Part shown: positions 45,343 to 54,143 of the stretch, piece by piece
How the letters are laid out: the number at the start of each line of letters is the position of its first letter
Numbering within the stretch: the first letter of the stretch is position 1
Assembly: GCA_902557735.1 (NCBI GenBank)
Contig: CACEBC010000001.1
Coordinates: forward strand, 1-64,000
Length of the DNA stretch: 64,000 bases
Direction: 5' to 3'
Source: Porticoccaceae bacterium
GTDB taxonomy: Bacteria > Pseudomonadota > Gammaproteobacteria > Pseudomonadales > Porticoccaceae
Position numbers and translations under genes: made by a program
The notes under the pieces: model-generated
The model's input: only the letters and a program-made list of their open reading frames with translations
Told to the model about the DNA's origin: nothing
The model's database searches: none

Positions 45343-47461
45343 ACTGGCTAGTGCCTCCCGAAGTGTCCTTTACAGAGGTAATATTTTTCAGAACAATCAG
45401 CGCATCCAGACCGACACATCCATGCTCAGTGATCAAGACTGGATTTATATCAATCTCACCTATTAAGCAGGAAAACTCAGCCACGAAAACAGAAAATCTG
45501 GCTGCAGTTTCACAATAGCATTGTATATCTAACGCAGGCTTTCCACGAAAGTCAGTCAGAATCGTTCGCATGGATAGCTGATCAAGAGCGCAAGCCACCG
45601 TGTCGGCATCGAATGGCGGATATAATACGCGCGTTTCATTCAAAGCTTCCGCATAAATACCCCCGAAACCGACAATTACAAACGGACCGAATTGACTGTC
45701 ATTCATCATGCCTAGAATCATTTCCACACCATAAGAACTCACCATCGGCGAGACGATAGCGGCCTTTCCGAGACGCTCGCTGAGAGCCAAGTAAGCCTCT
45801 CTAAGTTCTTCTTCAGAAGTTAAATTTAGCACAACGCCATCGCGTTCAGTTTTGTGTTTTATATTAGGCGCGGCAGTTTTAAGTGCGAGAGGGTATCCGA
45901 AAATTTTAGCAGCGAAGAGTAAGGTCTGCTCATCATGCACCAACTTGCTGGGATTCATTGGTATCCCAAAGTCAGAGAGGAGTTGACCCGCAATTGTTTC
46001 ATTTATATCAATTTCTTTTGAAAGTCTCTGACGCCAGCTCACAATCAGTTCACTATCCGCTGCAACTGGCACTGACATCTTGCGAAGATGAAAATCTCGA
46101 TATTGTAGTAGACATTTCGTGCCTATAAGGAACTGGCTCACCCCGTCAATAACCGGTAACCCTTTGTGGGTTGAATCTATGGCCAGTTGGTCGCTTCCGC
46201 TTCCCTGCCTGTTGGCTACAAGAAACATTGGCTTCCTAGTCACTGACCGGGCTTCATTTAAGTATTCCACATAATTGGGATACACCAGGCTGTCGGGTCC
46301 ACGATCATGCACCACAGCGCCTAGCGCTGCCGACTTGTCCTCCATTAAGGCTGAAAAACAGGCTGACATTTTCTCGTCAGCTCCAGGGCCACCGGCCCAA
46401 GCATCCAGTGGATTTATAGCTGGCAAACTTGGATGAAGATTATGCAAAAGTTTTGCCTTGGTTTTTTTGGACAGCTCGGCTATTGGCACATCATACTTAT
46501 CAGCCAAGTCCACGAGAAGTTGGCGCTCACCCCCCGAATCATGTAGACAAACAAGGGCACCCGACCGAACAGACTCTGGCTGCGCAAACATAATCAAAGC
46601 AGTTGCCAACTGATCCATATCCTCCACCCTTTGAACACCAAATGCCTCAAAAACCGCGGAGTAACACCTATCGCTACCAGTTAGAGCCCCAGAATGAGAT
46701 ACCGCTAGCTCAGCAGCAAAAGGGGAGCGCCCAACTTTCACAACCACAATGGGGATTTTTTTTTCCTGCGCTTTTTCAAGAGCCCTTAAAAATTTTGCTG
46801 GCTCCCGACTAGTTTCCAGAAATAAACCAACAGCCAAAGTTTCTGGAAGATCGAGCGCGTAGTCCAGATAATCCTCCATGGTCACCGAAAACTCATAACC
46901 AGTTGATACCGCAAGGTTAAATTGTAATCGCTGTTCACAATCAACTATACCCTGCATCCCTGCGCCCGACTGGCTGATTAGACTTACACTACCGGGAGGA
47001 GGATGATCCCTAGTATCGAATGCTCCGGCCAGCACATGATCTCGGACATTAAAAAAGCCCAAACAGTTGGGCCCAGCAACAAGTAAACCGGAGTCCAAGA
47101 TTTTCGATTTTAGTCTTTCCTTAAGAGGAGGTTTTGTGTCATCTCTCAATATAAGTGATGAGAAGATCGAGCATGCTTTGACGCCCAAATCAATGATCTC
47201 ATTTACCGCATCCTCCAATCGGTGATCGCCGACGGCCAGGATCACGTGGTCTGGGACCTCAGGCAGATCAGCCAGGCTAGCGTAGCAGGTCAAATCATTG
47301 ACCTGTTCATAGGACGGGTTGACGGGATATAGTCTCCCGGGAAAGCTCCCTCTAGCGAGATTAACAAATATTTCGTTCCCAACGGAACCAAGTGTCCTCG
47401 AGGCCCCCAAAACTGCTATTGATGTTGGCTTCAGTAACGGGTTTAGCCGGTGCTCAGTCAT
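45335..47461 (-). CDS. NDP-forming acyl-CoA synthetase (acetate--CoA ligase family)
   Basis: A 708-residue fusion of alpha and beta parts. Residues 1 to about 460 hold the CoA-binding Rossmann domain (SIAVLGASRTLGSVGNEIF) and succinyl-CoA-ligase-like domains with GPNCLGFFN, SQSGAGMQG and the phosphohistidine-type VSHSGALTGSD. From about 475 an ATP-grasp domain follows (SDFGIPMNPSKLV, KIFGYPLALK, IGEIDINPVL). There is no GNAT domain as in Pat. It interconverts acyl-CoA and acid with ADP/ATP. Its ATG shares one base with the stop of the GcvT-like gene (TAATG). Confidence 0.88.
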   Translation of the reverse strand: MTEHRLNPLLKPTSIAVLGASRTLGSVGNEIFVNLARGSFPGRLYPVNPSYEQVNDLTCYASLADLPEVPDHVILAVGDHRLEDAVNEIIDLGVKACSIFSSLILRDDTKPPLKERLKSKILDSGLLVAGPNCLGFFNVRDHVLAGAFDTRDHPPPGSVSLISQSGAGMQGIVDCEQRLQFNLAVSTGYEFSVTMEDYLDYALDLPETLAVGLFLETSREPAKFLRALEKAQEKKIPIVVVKVGRSPFAAELAVSHSGALTGSDRCYSAVFEAFGVQRVEDMDQLATALIMFAQPESVRSGALVCLHDSGGERQLLVDLADKYDVPIAELSKKTKAKLLHNLHPSLPAINPLDAWAGGPGADEKMSACFSALMEDKSAALGAVVHDRGPDSLVYPNYVEYLNEARSVTRKPMFLVANRQGSGSDQLAIDSTHKGLPVIDGVSQFLIGTKCLLQYRDFHLRKMSVPVAADSELIVSWRQRLSKEIDINETIAGQLLSDFGIPMNPSKLVHDEQTLLFAAKIFGYPLALKTAAPNIKHKTERDGVVLNLTSEEELREAYLALSERLGKAAIVSPMVSSYGVEMILGMMNDSQFGPFVIVGFGGIYAEALNETRVLYPPFDADTVACALDQLSMRTILTDFRGKPALDIQCYCETAARFSVFVAEFSCLIGEIDINPVLITEHGCVGLDALIVLKNITSVKDTSGGTSQYG

Positions 47462-48642
47462 TAAAAATTTGGGGCTGGTGTCTGTCTTCTTCTGGCAGGT
47501 GCGAAGACGGGTCCATCAATGACCTTGCAGGACGCCATAACCCTAGTCCATTTTAGCTCCCGCTCATAGTAGATTTCTGCAATCAGAGATTGTCCTTTTG
47601 AACCATATCGAGCATCTACTTGAGCAAAAGCAATATTTGTCTTTGCCGTGGGACACCAAGCTGCAGATGTAATCGTACCAACCTCTATGTCCGCATGGTA
47701 AACGAAAGCATGCTCAGCCGGCTTGTTGCCCTCGACATCTAAATAAACGAATGCATAACGAGAACCCTGCGCGCGTTCTTTCAAGAGTGCCTTTCGACCA
47801 TTAAAAACGGGCTTATCAAACGAAACCAACCATCCCAATCCCAGTTCGAAAGGAGAGCGCGAACGACCACTCCTGATGGCTTCGTCGGCCGGAACAAAAT
47901 CCACGCCAGCCTGCAGAAAACCAGCTTCAATTCGAAGCATATCCAGCGCACTACTCCCGATAGCGCGGATACCATATAGCTTCCCGGCATCAAAAAGAGC
48001 GTCCCAAAAAATCTCCCCCAGATTCGGTTCCATCCATACTTCATAACCTAGGTCACCTGTGAAACCCGTCCTGCTGACCATTAATTGTGAGCCAGAAAAA
48101 TTAAAATAAGCCATGCCAAACGGTTTCAATAATTCTATTCCCGAGAAGCCCATGGCCTTTAGCACCGCGCAAGAGGTGGGCCCCTGAACGGCCAAAGCAG
48201 CCACCTCTGCGGTTTCCTCGCAAATGGTTACATCGAATCCCTCAGCAGTCCACATCAGCCAATCAAGCGCTCGCGTGTAACAGCACAAACGATAATCATT
48301 TTCGGATAGACGGAATATAGTGCCATCGTCCATTACTTTTCCTTCACCATCGCACCATAAGACATAGGATACTCTGCCAACAGCTAGCTTTCTGATATCT
48401 CTTGTGATTAATTTGTTGATAAAGGCACCGGAATCGGAACCCGATATGCGGTATTTAGTCATCGGTGAAAGATCAAAAACACCAGTGCTGTTGCGAACAG
48501 CAAAGTACTCCATATCAATCTCAGTGAACACCTGTGGCGTGGTATAACCTTTCCAGTCTTCCCAGAGATTAACTTCACAAGCCGCTTCGCAACGCGAGTG
48601 AAATGGAGTATGCAATATCATGGACTCATTATGTGGAATCAT
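47461..48642 (-). CDS. GcvT-like aminomethyltransferase (tetrahydrofolate-dependent)
   Basis: A 393-residue protein of the GcvT/DmdA/YgfZ fold. RNSTGVFDLSPMTKYRISG, VQGPTSCAVLKAMG, SRTGFTGDLGYEVWMEP and GSSALDMLRIEAGF are the family landmarks. Members transfer a methyl or methylene group from an amine or sulfonium donor to tetrahydrofolate. No glycine-cleavage P, H or L genes are near, so a free-standing demethylase is likely. It overlaps the upstream oxidoreductase gene by 14 bases. Confidence 0.88.
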   Translation of the reverse strand: MIPHNESMILHTPFHSRCEAACEVNLWEDWKGYTTPQVFTEIDMEYFAVRNSTGVFDLSPMTKYRISGSDSGAFINKLITRDIRKLAVGRVSYVLWCDGEGKVMDDGTIFRLSENDYRLCCYTRALDWLMWTAEGFDVTICEETAEVAALAVQGPTSCAVLKAMGFSGIELLKPFGMAYFNFSGSQLMVSRTGFTGDLGYEVWMEPNLGEIFWDALFDAGKLYGIRAIGSSALDMLRIEAGFLQAGVDFVPADEAIRSGRSRSPFELGLGWLVSFDKPVFNGRKALLKERAQGSRYAFVYLDVEGNKPAEHAFVYHADIEVGTITSAAWCPTAKTNIAFAQVDARYGSKGQSLIAEIYYERELKWTRVMASCKVIDGPVFAPARRRQTPAPNF

Positions 48643-50242
48643 AGAAATTTGGCCTTTTCAGTTTTTTTTTTTGCGAAAGAATCTCTTTTGCAGTGTTCAA
48701 ACCCGCTAGCCCCATTACACCCCCACCGGGATGAGTTCCTGCGCCACTCAAATATAGGCCATCAATCGGAGTCCTATATTGGGAAACACCCGGAAAAGGT
48801 CTCATCATCAAAACCTGATCCAAACTTATTTCTCCATGATGCCAATGTCCACCATGCATCAAATGACGTTGTTCGATATCTAGAGGCGTTAACAATTCCA
48901 CCGATAGCGTTTGTTGCTTAATGTCAGGATAGTATTGCGATAGACAATCTATGAGCAGGTCCTGAAAAGGTTGCTTGCCTGCTTCCCAACCACCTTCTAG
49001 GTCATAAGGAGCATATTGCACAATTGCCGATAAAACATGCTTGCCATCTGGCGCCAGACCTGAGTCATGAATACTAGGAATACTTATGTCCATAATGGGT
49101 GACTTGGAGAATTGACCATATTTGGAAGGATTGAATGCTCGTTCTATGTATTCCATATTGGGAGCTATTAATAATCTATCACCAGTCCGAGATTCCGCTA
49201 GTCCTCTGAACTTGGGCAAGCCGTCCAAAGCAATATGCAGCTTGGCTGCATCACCCTTCATCCGCACGTTCTTTACCCTACGCACGGTATCAGTCTCCAA
49301 GTTAACTGGGCCAACAAATTTCTCAAACGTCGTTTTCGGATCAGAGCTGGAAACAACGATCCCGGCTTTTAATTCACGTCCGTCTCTCAGAATTACTCCG
49401 GTTACCTTATCAACGTCAATGCTGATTCGATCGACAACGGCATTGAGTTCAATATCTACACCAAGTGCCTTCACAGCTTTTGCCATCGATTGGCCCAGTT
49501 GGCCCATCCCGCCCCTTACCAATGAGACACCGGGACGACCATACCCAAAAATGTCACCCATGTGCCGATAGAGGTACCCAAAGACAGTGTTCGGCGATCT
49601 TGGACCCATATGAGATCCGAGCACTGAATCAACACTAATCGCCGCCTTTAAAAGATCATTATCAAAATTTTCTTCCATTACGTCATATATATTGATCAAC
49701 CCTAAACGCATCAAATCGCGCATGTCTGACTTACCGAGCATCTTTATCTTCATACCTAAACCCAGGAGCGCGAGGACGTCTCCAAAGCTTCTCTCGATCA
49801 AGCTCGGCGGCCGACGCTTGAATGCCTTACTTAAAACATCACAAAATTTCATCATCTGCTTGTTAAATGATTTAAATGCCATCTTGTCTTTTTCGGAGAT
49901 TCCAGCACCTGCAAGCCTATCTCCAAAAATGGTTAAATGATTACCAGTCTCGCTAAGAATAGTGGTGGGAATGTTACGTGCCGATAACTCAAAACCATTC
50001 TGCTTGAGGGACATTTGGGAAATCACGCTTTCATCCAATTGGTACAACCACTGCGCGCAAGAGGAAACTGAAAATTGTTCGAAAAACTCGGTGGTTGCGC
50101 AAGCCCCGCCCGGGGAATGAAGCGCTTCGAGCACAATTACCTTTTTACCGGCCTTAGCAAGCGATGCAGCGCACGCCAAACCATTGTGTCCGCCGCCAAT
50201 CACAACGACATCATATGCTGATTTGAGGTCAGTCATCATCAT
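48629..50242 (-). CDS. PYROXD2/phytoene-desaturase-like FAD oxidoreductase, copy 2
   Basis: A 537-residue flavoprotein. The dinucleotide motif YDVVVIGGGHNGLACAA is at about 9-25 and the C-terminal flavin contact is YLSGAGTHPGGGVMGLAG. It has the overall layout of CrtI-like amine-oxidase-superfamily proteins (PYROXD2 group), whose bacterial substrates are largely unknown. It is a tandem paralogue of the next upstream gene; both have RPFPG-x-x-QYR before the C-terminal motif. Three ATGs in a row make the exact start uncertain. It overlaps both neighbours by 14 bases. Confidence 0.85.
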   Translation of the reverse strand: MMMTDLKSAYDVVVIGGGHNGLACAASLAKAGKKVIVLEALHSPGGACATTEFFEQFSVSSCAQWLYQLDESVISQMSLKQNGFELSARNIPTTILSETGNHLTIFGDRLAGAGISEKDKMAFKSFNKQMMKFCDVLSKAFKRRPPSLIERSFGDVLALLGLGMKIKMLGKSDMRDLMRLGLINIYDVMEENFDNDLLKAAISVDSVLGSHMGPRSPNTVFGYLYRHMGDIFGYGRPGVSLVRGGMGQLGQSMAKAVKALGVDIELNAVVDRISIDVDKVTGVILRDGRELKAGIVVSSSDPKTTFEKFVGPVNLETDTVRRVKNVRMKGDAAKLHIALDGLPKFRGLAESRTGDRLLIAPNMEYIERAFNPSKYGQFSKSPIMDISIPSIHDSGLAPDGKHVLSAIVQYAPYDLEGGWEAGKQPFQDLLIDCLSQYYPDIKQQTLSVELLTPLDIEQRHLMHGGHWHHGEISLDQVLMMRPFPGVSQYRTPIDGLYLSGAGTHPGGGVMGLAGLNTAKEILSQKKKLKRPNFYDST

Positions 50243-51851
50243 ATCCCCGCGGGACGAGGGATGCCCTGTTTAGATCCATGAGTATTTCCCTCGCAGCGTT
50301 TGCTCCGGGCGCTGCCATAACTCCGCCGCCCGGGTGCGTGCCTGAACCACACATATACATTCCCTTCACGGCCGGCACCCGATATTGCGCATACCCGGGG
50401 AATGGACGATTGAAAAGCAACTGATCGAAGGTCAACTCGCCCATGAATATATTGCCCTCAGTGAGCCCCACTTCATTTTCAATATCTTGTGGTGACCTAA
50501 CCTCGCAGTGAAGAATCAGGTCTTTAAAATTAGGGCTGTAACTAGATATCTGGTCTATGACCGTTTTCCCAAACGCGTCTCGATCCTCGCTTGTCCAGTC
50601 ACGACCATCTATCTTGGGCGGCGCGTACTGAACGAAAACCGACATCATATGCTTGCCTGGGGGCGCCATGGTAGGATCCACCTGAGTAGGGATAAGCATG
50701 TCCACATAAGGGTCTTTTGACCAAGTCCCGCTCTTCCAATCATCGTAGGCCCGCTCCATTCTCGGGAGCGAGTCAATAAAATGTTTCTCACCCAGGCAAA
50801 GAGGACTTTCTTTGGGTAATCCATTGAACGTAGGCAAACCATCCAACGCAATATTGAGTTTGCCCGAAGATCCCCGAATCTTAAAGTTTTTCGCCTTACT
50901 GACCAAATCTTTGGGCAAGTCTGTCTCTTGCATTATTTTTAAAAAGGTTCGCTTTGGATCCAAATTTGAAACGACAATCCTCCCGTGAATCTCATCACCA
51001 TTTGTCAGCGCAACACCGACAGTTTTGCCATTCTTGACGATTATCTGCGCGACTTCCGAATCACATTGAACTGTTCCGCCGAAAGATTTAAACGCACCAG
51101 CCAAAGCATTTGATACAGCTCCCATTCCACCGCGGGCCAAGCCCCATGAGCCGATTGATCCGTCAACGTCTCCCATATAATGATGTAACAGCACATAAGC
51201 GGTGCCGGGAGAATACACGCCCAACGCTGTTCCAATAATACCGCTCCCGGCCAAGTGGGCTTTAACGACATCTGACTCGAAATATTCCTCAAGGAAGTCA
51301 CCAATACTCATGGTCCAAAAACGCATGGTATCGGCTAAACCAACTTCACCCATGCCACCGAATGCTTTAGCCATGCCAATGAGCTCGCGGATATCTCTCG
51401 GTTTTAACGAAGTCGGGTCTGGTGGGGTTCGCATAAGAAAAGGGCGAATGATCCTAGTCTGCTTCATGACGTCTGCTTCGTAGCGGCTGTAGGCATCAGC
51501 GTCTCGCTTGGAATGACGTGCCAACTCTCTGTGATGACGTTCATGATCGGTATGATTGCCGAAGTAATCACCATTTTGCATGAAGGTCACGCCGCCACCA
51601 TAAGGCACCACCTGCAACCCTTGACTCGGAAGCCGCAAGTCGCGAATGATTTCGGGTCGCAACAAACTGCATACATATGAGCAATTGGTGTACTTCCAAT
51701 TTGGGTAAAGCTCTCTGCTAACAGCGGCACCACCGATGTAGCCATTGCGCTCTAGCACGACCACCTTGAGCCCAGCTTTTGCCAGATATGCGGCATTCGT
51801 AAGCCCGTTGTGTCCTGCTCCGACTACAATTGCATCGTATTTTTCAGCCAC
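50229..51851 (-). CDS. PYROXD2/phytoene-desaturase-like FAD oxidoreductase, copy 1
   Basis: A 540-residue flavoprotein and first gene of operon IV. YDAIVVGAGHNGLTNAAYL binds the ADP part of FAD, YIGGAAVSRE follows, and MYMCGSGTHPGGGVMAAPG is the C-terminal flavin motif. There are no carotenoid synthesis genes nearby, so carotene desaturation is unlikely; oxidation of an amine or ring substrate is more in line with the neighbours. The start is GTG with GGAG nine bases upstream. The two tandem copies may form a heterodimer. Confidence 0.86.
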   Translation of the reverse strand: MAEKYDAIVVGAGHNGLTNAAYLAKAGLKVVVLERNGYIGGAAVSRELYPNWKYTNCSYVCSLLRPEIIRDLRLPSQGLQVVPYGGGVTFMQNGDYFGNHTDHERHHRELARHSKRDADAYSRYEADVMKQTRIIRPFLMRTPPDPTSLKPRDIRELIGMAKAFGGMGEVGLADTMRFWTMSIGDFLEEYFESDVVKAHLAGSGIIGTALGVYSPGTAYVLLHHYMGDVDGSIGSWGLARGGMGAVSNALAGAFKSFGGTVQCDSEVAQIIVKNGKTVGVALTNGDEIHGRIVVSNLDPKRTFLKIMQETDLPKDLVSKAKNFKIRGSSGKLNIALDGLPTFNGLPKESPLCLGEKHFIDSLPRMERAYDDWKSGTWSKDPYVDMLIPTQVDPTMAPPGKHMMSVFVQYAPPKIDGRDWTSEDRDAFGKTVIDQISSYSPNFKDLILHCEVRSPQDIENEVGLTEGNIFMGELTFDQLLFNRPFPGYAQYRVPAVKGMYMCGSGTHPGGGVMAAPGANAAREILMDLNRASLVPRGYDDD

Positions 51852-52185
51852 CTACGCAGCTCCAAAAAGAGAGGAAGAATTAATCAAAATTTCAACCCAA
51901 ACTGTCTCGGCAGAATGCCCAATCACCTAACTGCTGTCAAACACAAAGCCGAAGTTTTACCTTACATCGATCGAGGCGAGTATACAATAATTTTCTAAAT
52001 GGTGGTACAGGGTATTAAATGGGTATTTAATTGACAAAGTCGCCGGTTTTGGGAGGCGCTGATGGCAACGCTCAGTGACTCGTTTTTAGTGACTGGGACC
52101 ATTTTTCTTTTTACTATGAGAGCTGAATCAAACTAAACTATTACCCCCTTCTTAGAGCGTTCAGTTTTCATCATCAGGAGTAGTC
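51852..52185. other. Divergent promoter region of operon IV and acyl-CoA dehydrogenase
   Basis: No gene. It holds the shared 40-bp element (51994-52033) near the middle, so one regulator could act on both directions. I see nothing else I can support. Confidence 0.55.
51994..52033 (-). promoter_or_regulatory. Shared 40-bp element, copy B (upstream of operon IV)
   Basis: It begins TCTAAATGGT like copy A and carries TAAATG-GG-TATTTA (52016-52029), one mismatch from a perfect palindrome, with another TAAATG 20 bases before. It lies 143 bases upstream of the GTG of operon IV and 152 bases before the divergent acyl-CoA dehydrogenase. Conservation in two otherwise unrelated intergenic regions implies a common regulator. 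Confidence 0.7.
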
Positions 52186-53346
52186 ATGGAAATTCAGCAC
52201 AGCGACAAGACCTTAGCCTGGCAAAAAATAGTTAGAGAGTTTGTGGAATCTCTCCTGATTCCCTGGGAAATAGAAGCCGAGCTTAATAAGGGCATTATCC
52301 CTGATGATGTTGCTCAAAACATGCAAACCCGTGCAATCGAGTTAGGCCTCTCTCGGATGGATGCCCCAAAAGCGTTTGGAGGGTTAGGCATGAGCATGGT
52401 TGATCAATTGGTAGCTTGGGAGGAACTTGGAACAGTAACCAACGCTCTTTGTTGGTGCTTTCCTGAGGCCCAAGAATGGATGTTCGAAGCCTGTGGGAAC
52501 AGTGATCATCAAATCAAAAATTACCTTCAACCATTGATGGATGGGCATCTTCGAGAATGTTATGCGATAACTGAATCTGAATCAGGGTCTCATGAAGTTG
52601 TGGAAACCAAGGCAGAACGTTGCAAAGGTGGTTATGAAATTTCTGGCGAAAAATGGTTTGTTACTACAGCTAATTTGGCCGATTTTTTCTTCCTTCAAGC
52701 CAGGTTGGAAAGCGGGGAAGATGCATTGTTCTTTATAGATAAAGATTCACCCGGCATTTCAATGATTGAAAACCCACTATTTTCGCATACCTTTCCATCG
52801 CATCATCCAACATATAAGTTTGAACGCGTGTTTGTGCCAGAGGTAAACCGTATCGGAGAGGAAGGCGAGGGCATGACTTACAGTCGGAATTGGTTCCGGC
52901 ATGAACGATTAACGATAGCAGCGAGAATGCTGGGTGCCGCGAGAAGAATGATCGAGGAGGCAACAGAATGGGCGTCGCAACGAAGGATTCAGGAAGAGTA
53001 TCTAATCGACAAACAAGCAACGCAGTTTGCCCTAGCTGACTGTGTCACCGAGCTCTGGGCATCTAGGCTCATGGTTTATGAGGCAGCAGCAGCGCATGAT
53101 CGAGGCGATGACCCTAAGGGTCTCCATATTCAGTGCTCAATGGTAAAACTTTATGCCACGGAAATGGCCAATCGCGTAGCTGACCGCTGCCTCCAAATAT
53201 GGGGCGGGCGCGGTTACCGCAGAGACAATGCAGTGGAACGTTTTTATAGGGAAGTTAGAGTTGACAGAATTTGGGAGGGTAGCAGCGAGATCCAGCGAAT
53301 AGTAATTGCCAAGGCCCTGCAGAAACGAGGTCTAAAAGGTATGTGA
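52186..53346 (+). CDS. Acyl-CoA dehydrogenase
   Basis: A 386-residue acyl-CoA dehydrogenase. YAITESESGSHEVVETKA is the FAD/substrate region (a variant of TEP-AGSD), GEKWFVTTANLADFF follows, and the catalytic glutamate lies in RIWEGSSEIQR near the C-terminus, as in most family members. ICQ-type WGGRGYRRDNAVERFYR is a standard segment. AGGAG lies six bases before the ATG. It diverges from operon IV and shares its regulatory region, so it may act on a CoA ester arising from the amine pathway. Confidence 0.9.
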   Translation: MEIQHSDKTLAWQKIVREFVESLLIPWEIEAELNKGIIPDDVAQNMQTRAIELGLSRMDAPKAFGGLGMSMVDQLVAWEELGTVTNALCWCFPEAQEWMFEACGNSDHQIKNYLQPLMDGHLRECYAITESESGSHEVVETKAERCKGGYEISGEKWFVTTANLADFFFLQARLESGEDALFFIDKDSPGISMIENPLFSHTFPSHHPTYKFERVFVPEVNRIGEEGEGMTYSRNWFRHERLTIAARMLGAARRMIEEATEWASQRRIQEEYLIDKQATQFALADCVTELWASRLMVYEAAAAHDRGDDPKGLHIQCSMVKLYATEMANRVADRCLQIWGGRGYRRDNAVERFYREVRVDRIWEGSSEIQRIVIAKALQKRGLKGM

Positions 53347-53453
53347 TACCTCGCCCAACAGAACACTGGAAATCAACCGTTTGTTATCACCGCGTTTTAA
53401 TAGCACCGAGTCATTCTTCCCGCTGTTTGTAATAACAGGCGATTACAGTCTCA

Positions 53454-54059
53454 TCAGGCCATGTATGGGTTTTCGTGACTTTGCATCCAGTCTGGCGGTC
53501 TATAAATGAAAACCTCGACCTCATCACCGACTTTAATTAGTCCTGGCACCTCCACCACTCCGACAAGGCCTCGACTATATTGAGCGGCTTTCGCAAACGC
53601 AGTGTCGTGAATAGGTTTGCCAGAACTTGTGAGGTATTTTGATGCCAATTCCTTTCCCATATCGAGGCAAGGAGGGTTATATTCTTCTACAAGTAGCTCC
53701 GCACCAGAGGGAAATTTAAAGGTGCTGCCCTTGGGGATTAAAGAAAAACTGGGCAACCCTGCAAAACATAAATTCGCGCCAATGCTCCCAGCCGTGATTA
53801 CCTCAGAGAGATCCATTTCCTGAGATATGGATTCCAACTCCGCTTGAGAAATAGCGGACCACTGACGCTCATTTCTGCGGATGGTACCTTTTTGCTGTTT
53901 GTCACCGGCGCCCCAAGCCTTCCTCTGCAGGGAGGCGTGGCGATCACCTAAAAACCCGTCCATCTCTGCCTGCAGAGAGTCTCTCTCCTGCTTAACAAGA
54001 TTCTCTCCCGGGATACCTAAAAAAGCCGCTTTGACAAAACCTTTAAATGACTTTGACAT
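53454..54059 (-). CDS. MOSC domain protein
   Basis: A 201-residue MOSC-domain protein (molybdenum cofactor sulfurase C-terminal-like). GFLGDRHAS, ERQWSAISQAELESI, GANLCFAGL and the conserved cysteine in EYNPPCLDMG are the family landmarks, related to YiiM-type N-hydroxylated-base reductases. AGGAG precedes the ATG. It is followed in the same direction, after 84 bases upstream, by the unknown membrane protein gene. Confidence 0.88.
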   Translation of the reverse strand: MSKSFKGFVKAAFLGIPGENLVKQERDSLQAEMDGFLGDRHASLQRKAWGAGDKQQKGTIRRNERQWSAISQAELESISQEMDLSEVITAGSIGANLCFAGLPSFSLIPKGSTFKFPSGAELLVEEYNPPCLDMGKELASKYLTSSGKPIHDTAFAKAAQYSRGLVGVVEVPGLIKVGDEVEVFIYRPPDWMQSHENPYMA

Positions 54060-54143
54060 AACCTATGCTCCTAAAAATCCATTACCTAACTAAATTTATC
54101 TAAGTATAAACAGTTTGCAAAACGAAGAGTTTCGACCCTTGCC

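Noticed and set aside
47461-48642. Glycine cleavage system T protein
   Set aside because: No gcvP, gcvH or lpd genes around it; context favours a free-standing demethylase.
48629-51851. Carotenoid biosynthesis (two CrtI-like genes)
   Set aside because: No phytoene synthase, cyclase or prenyl synthase nearby; the genes are in an amine operon with a GcvT-like gene and match the PYROXD2 branch better.
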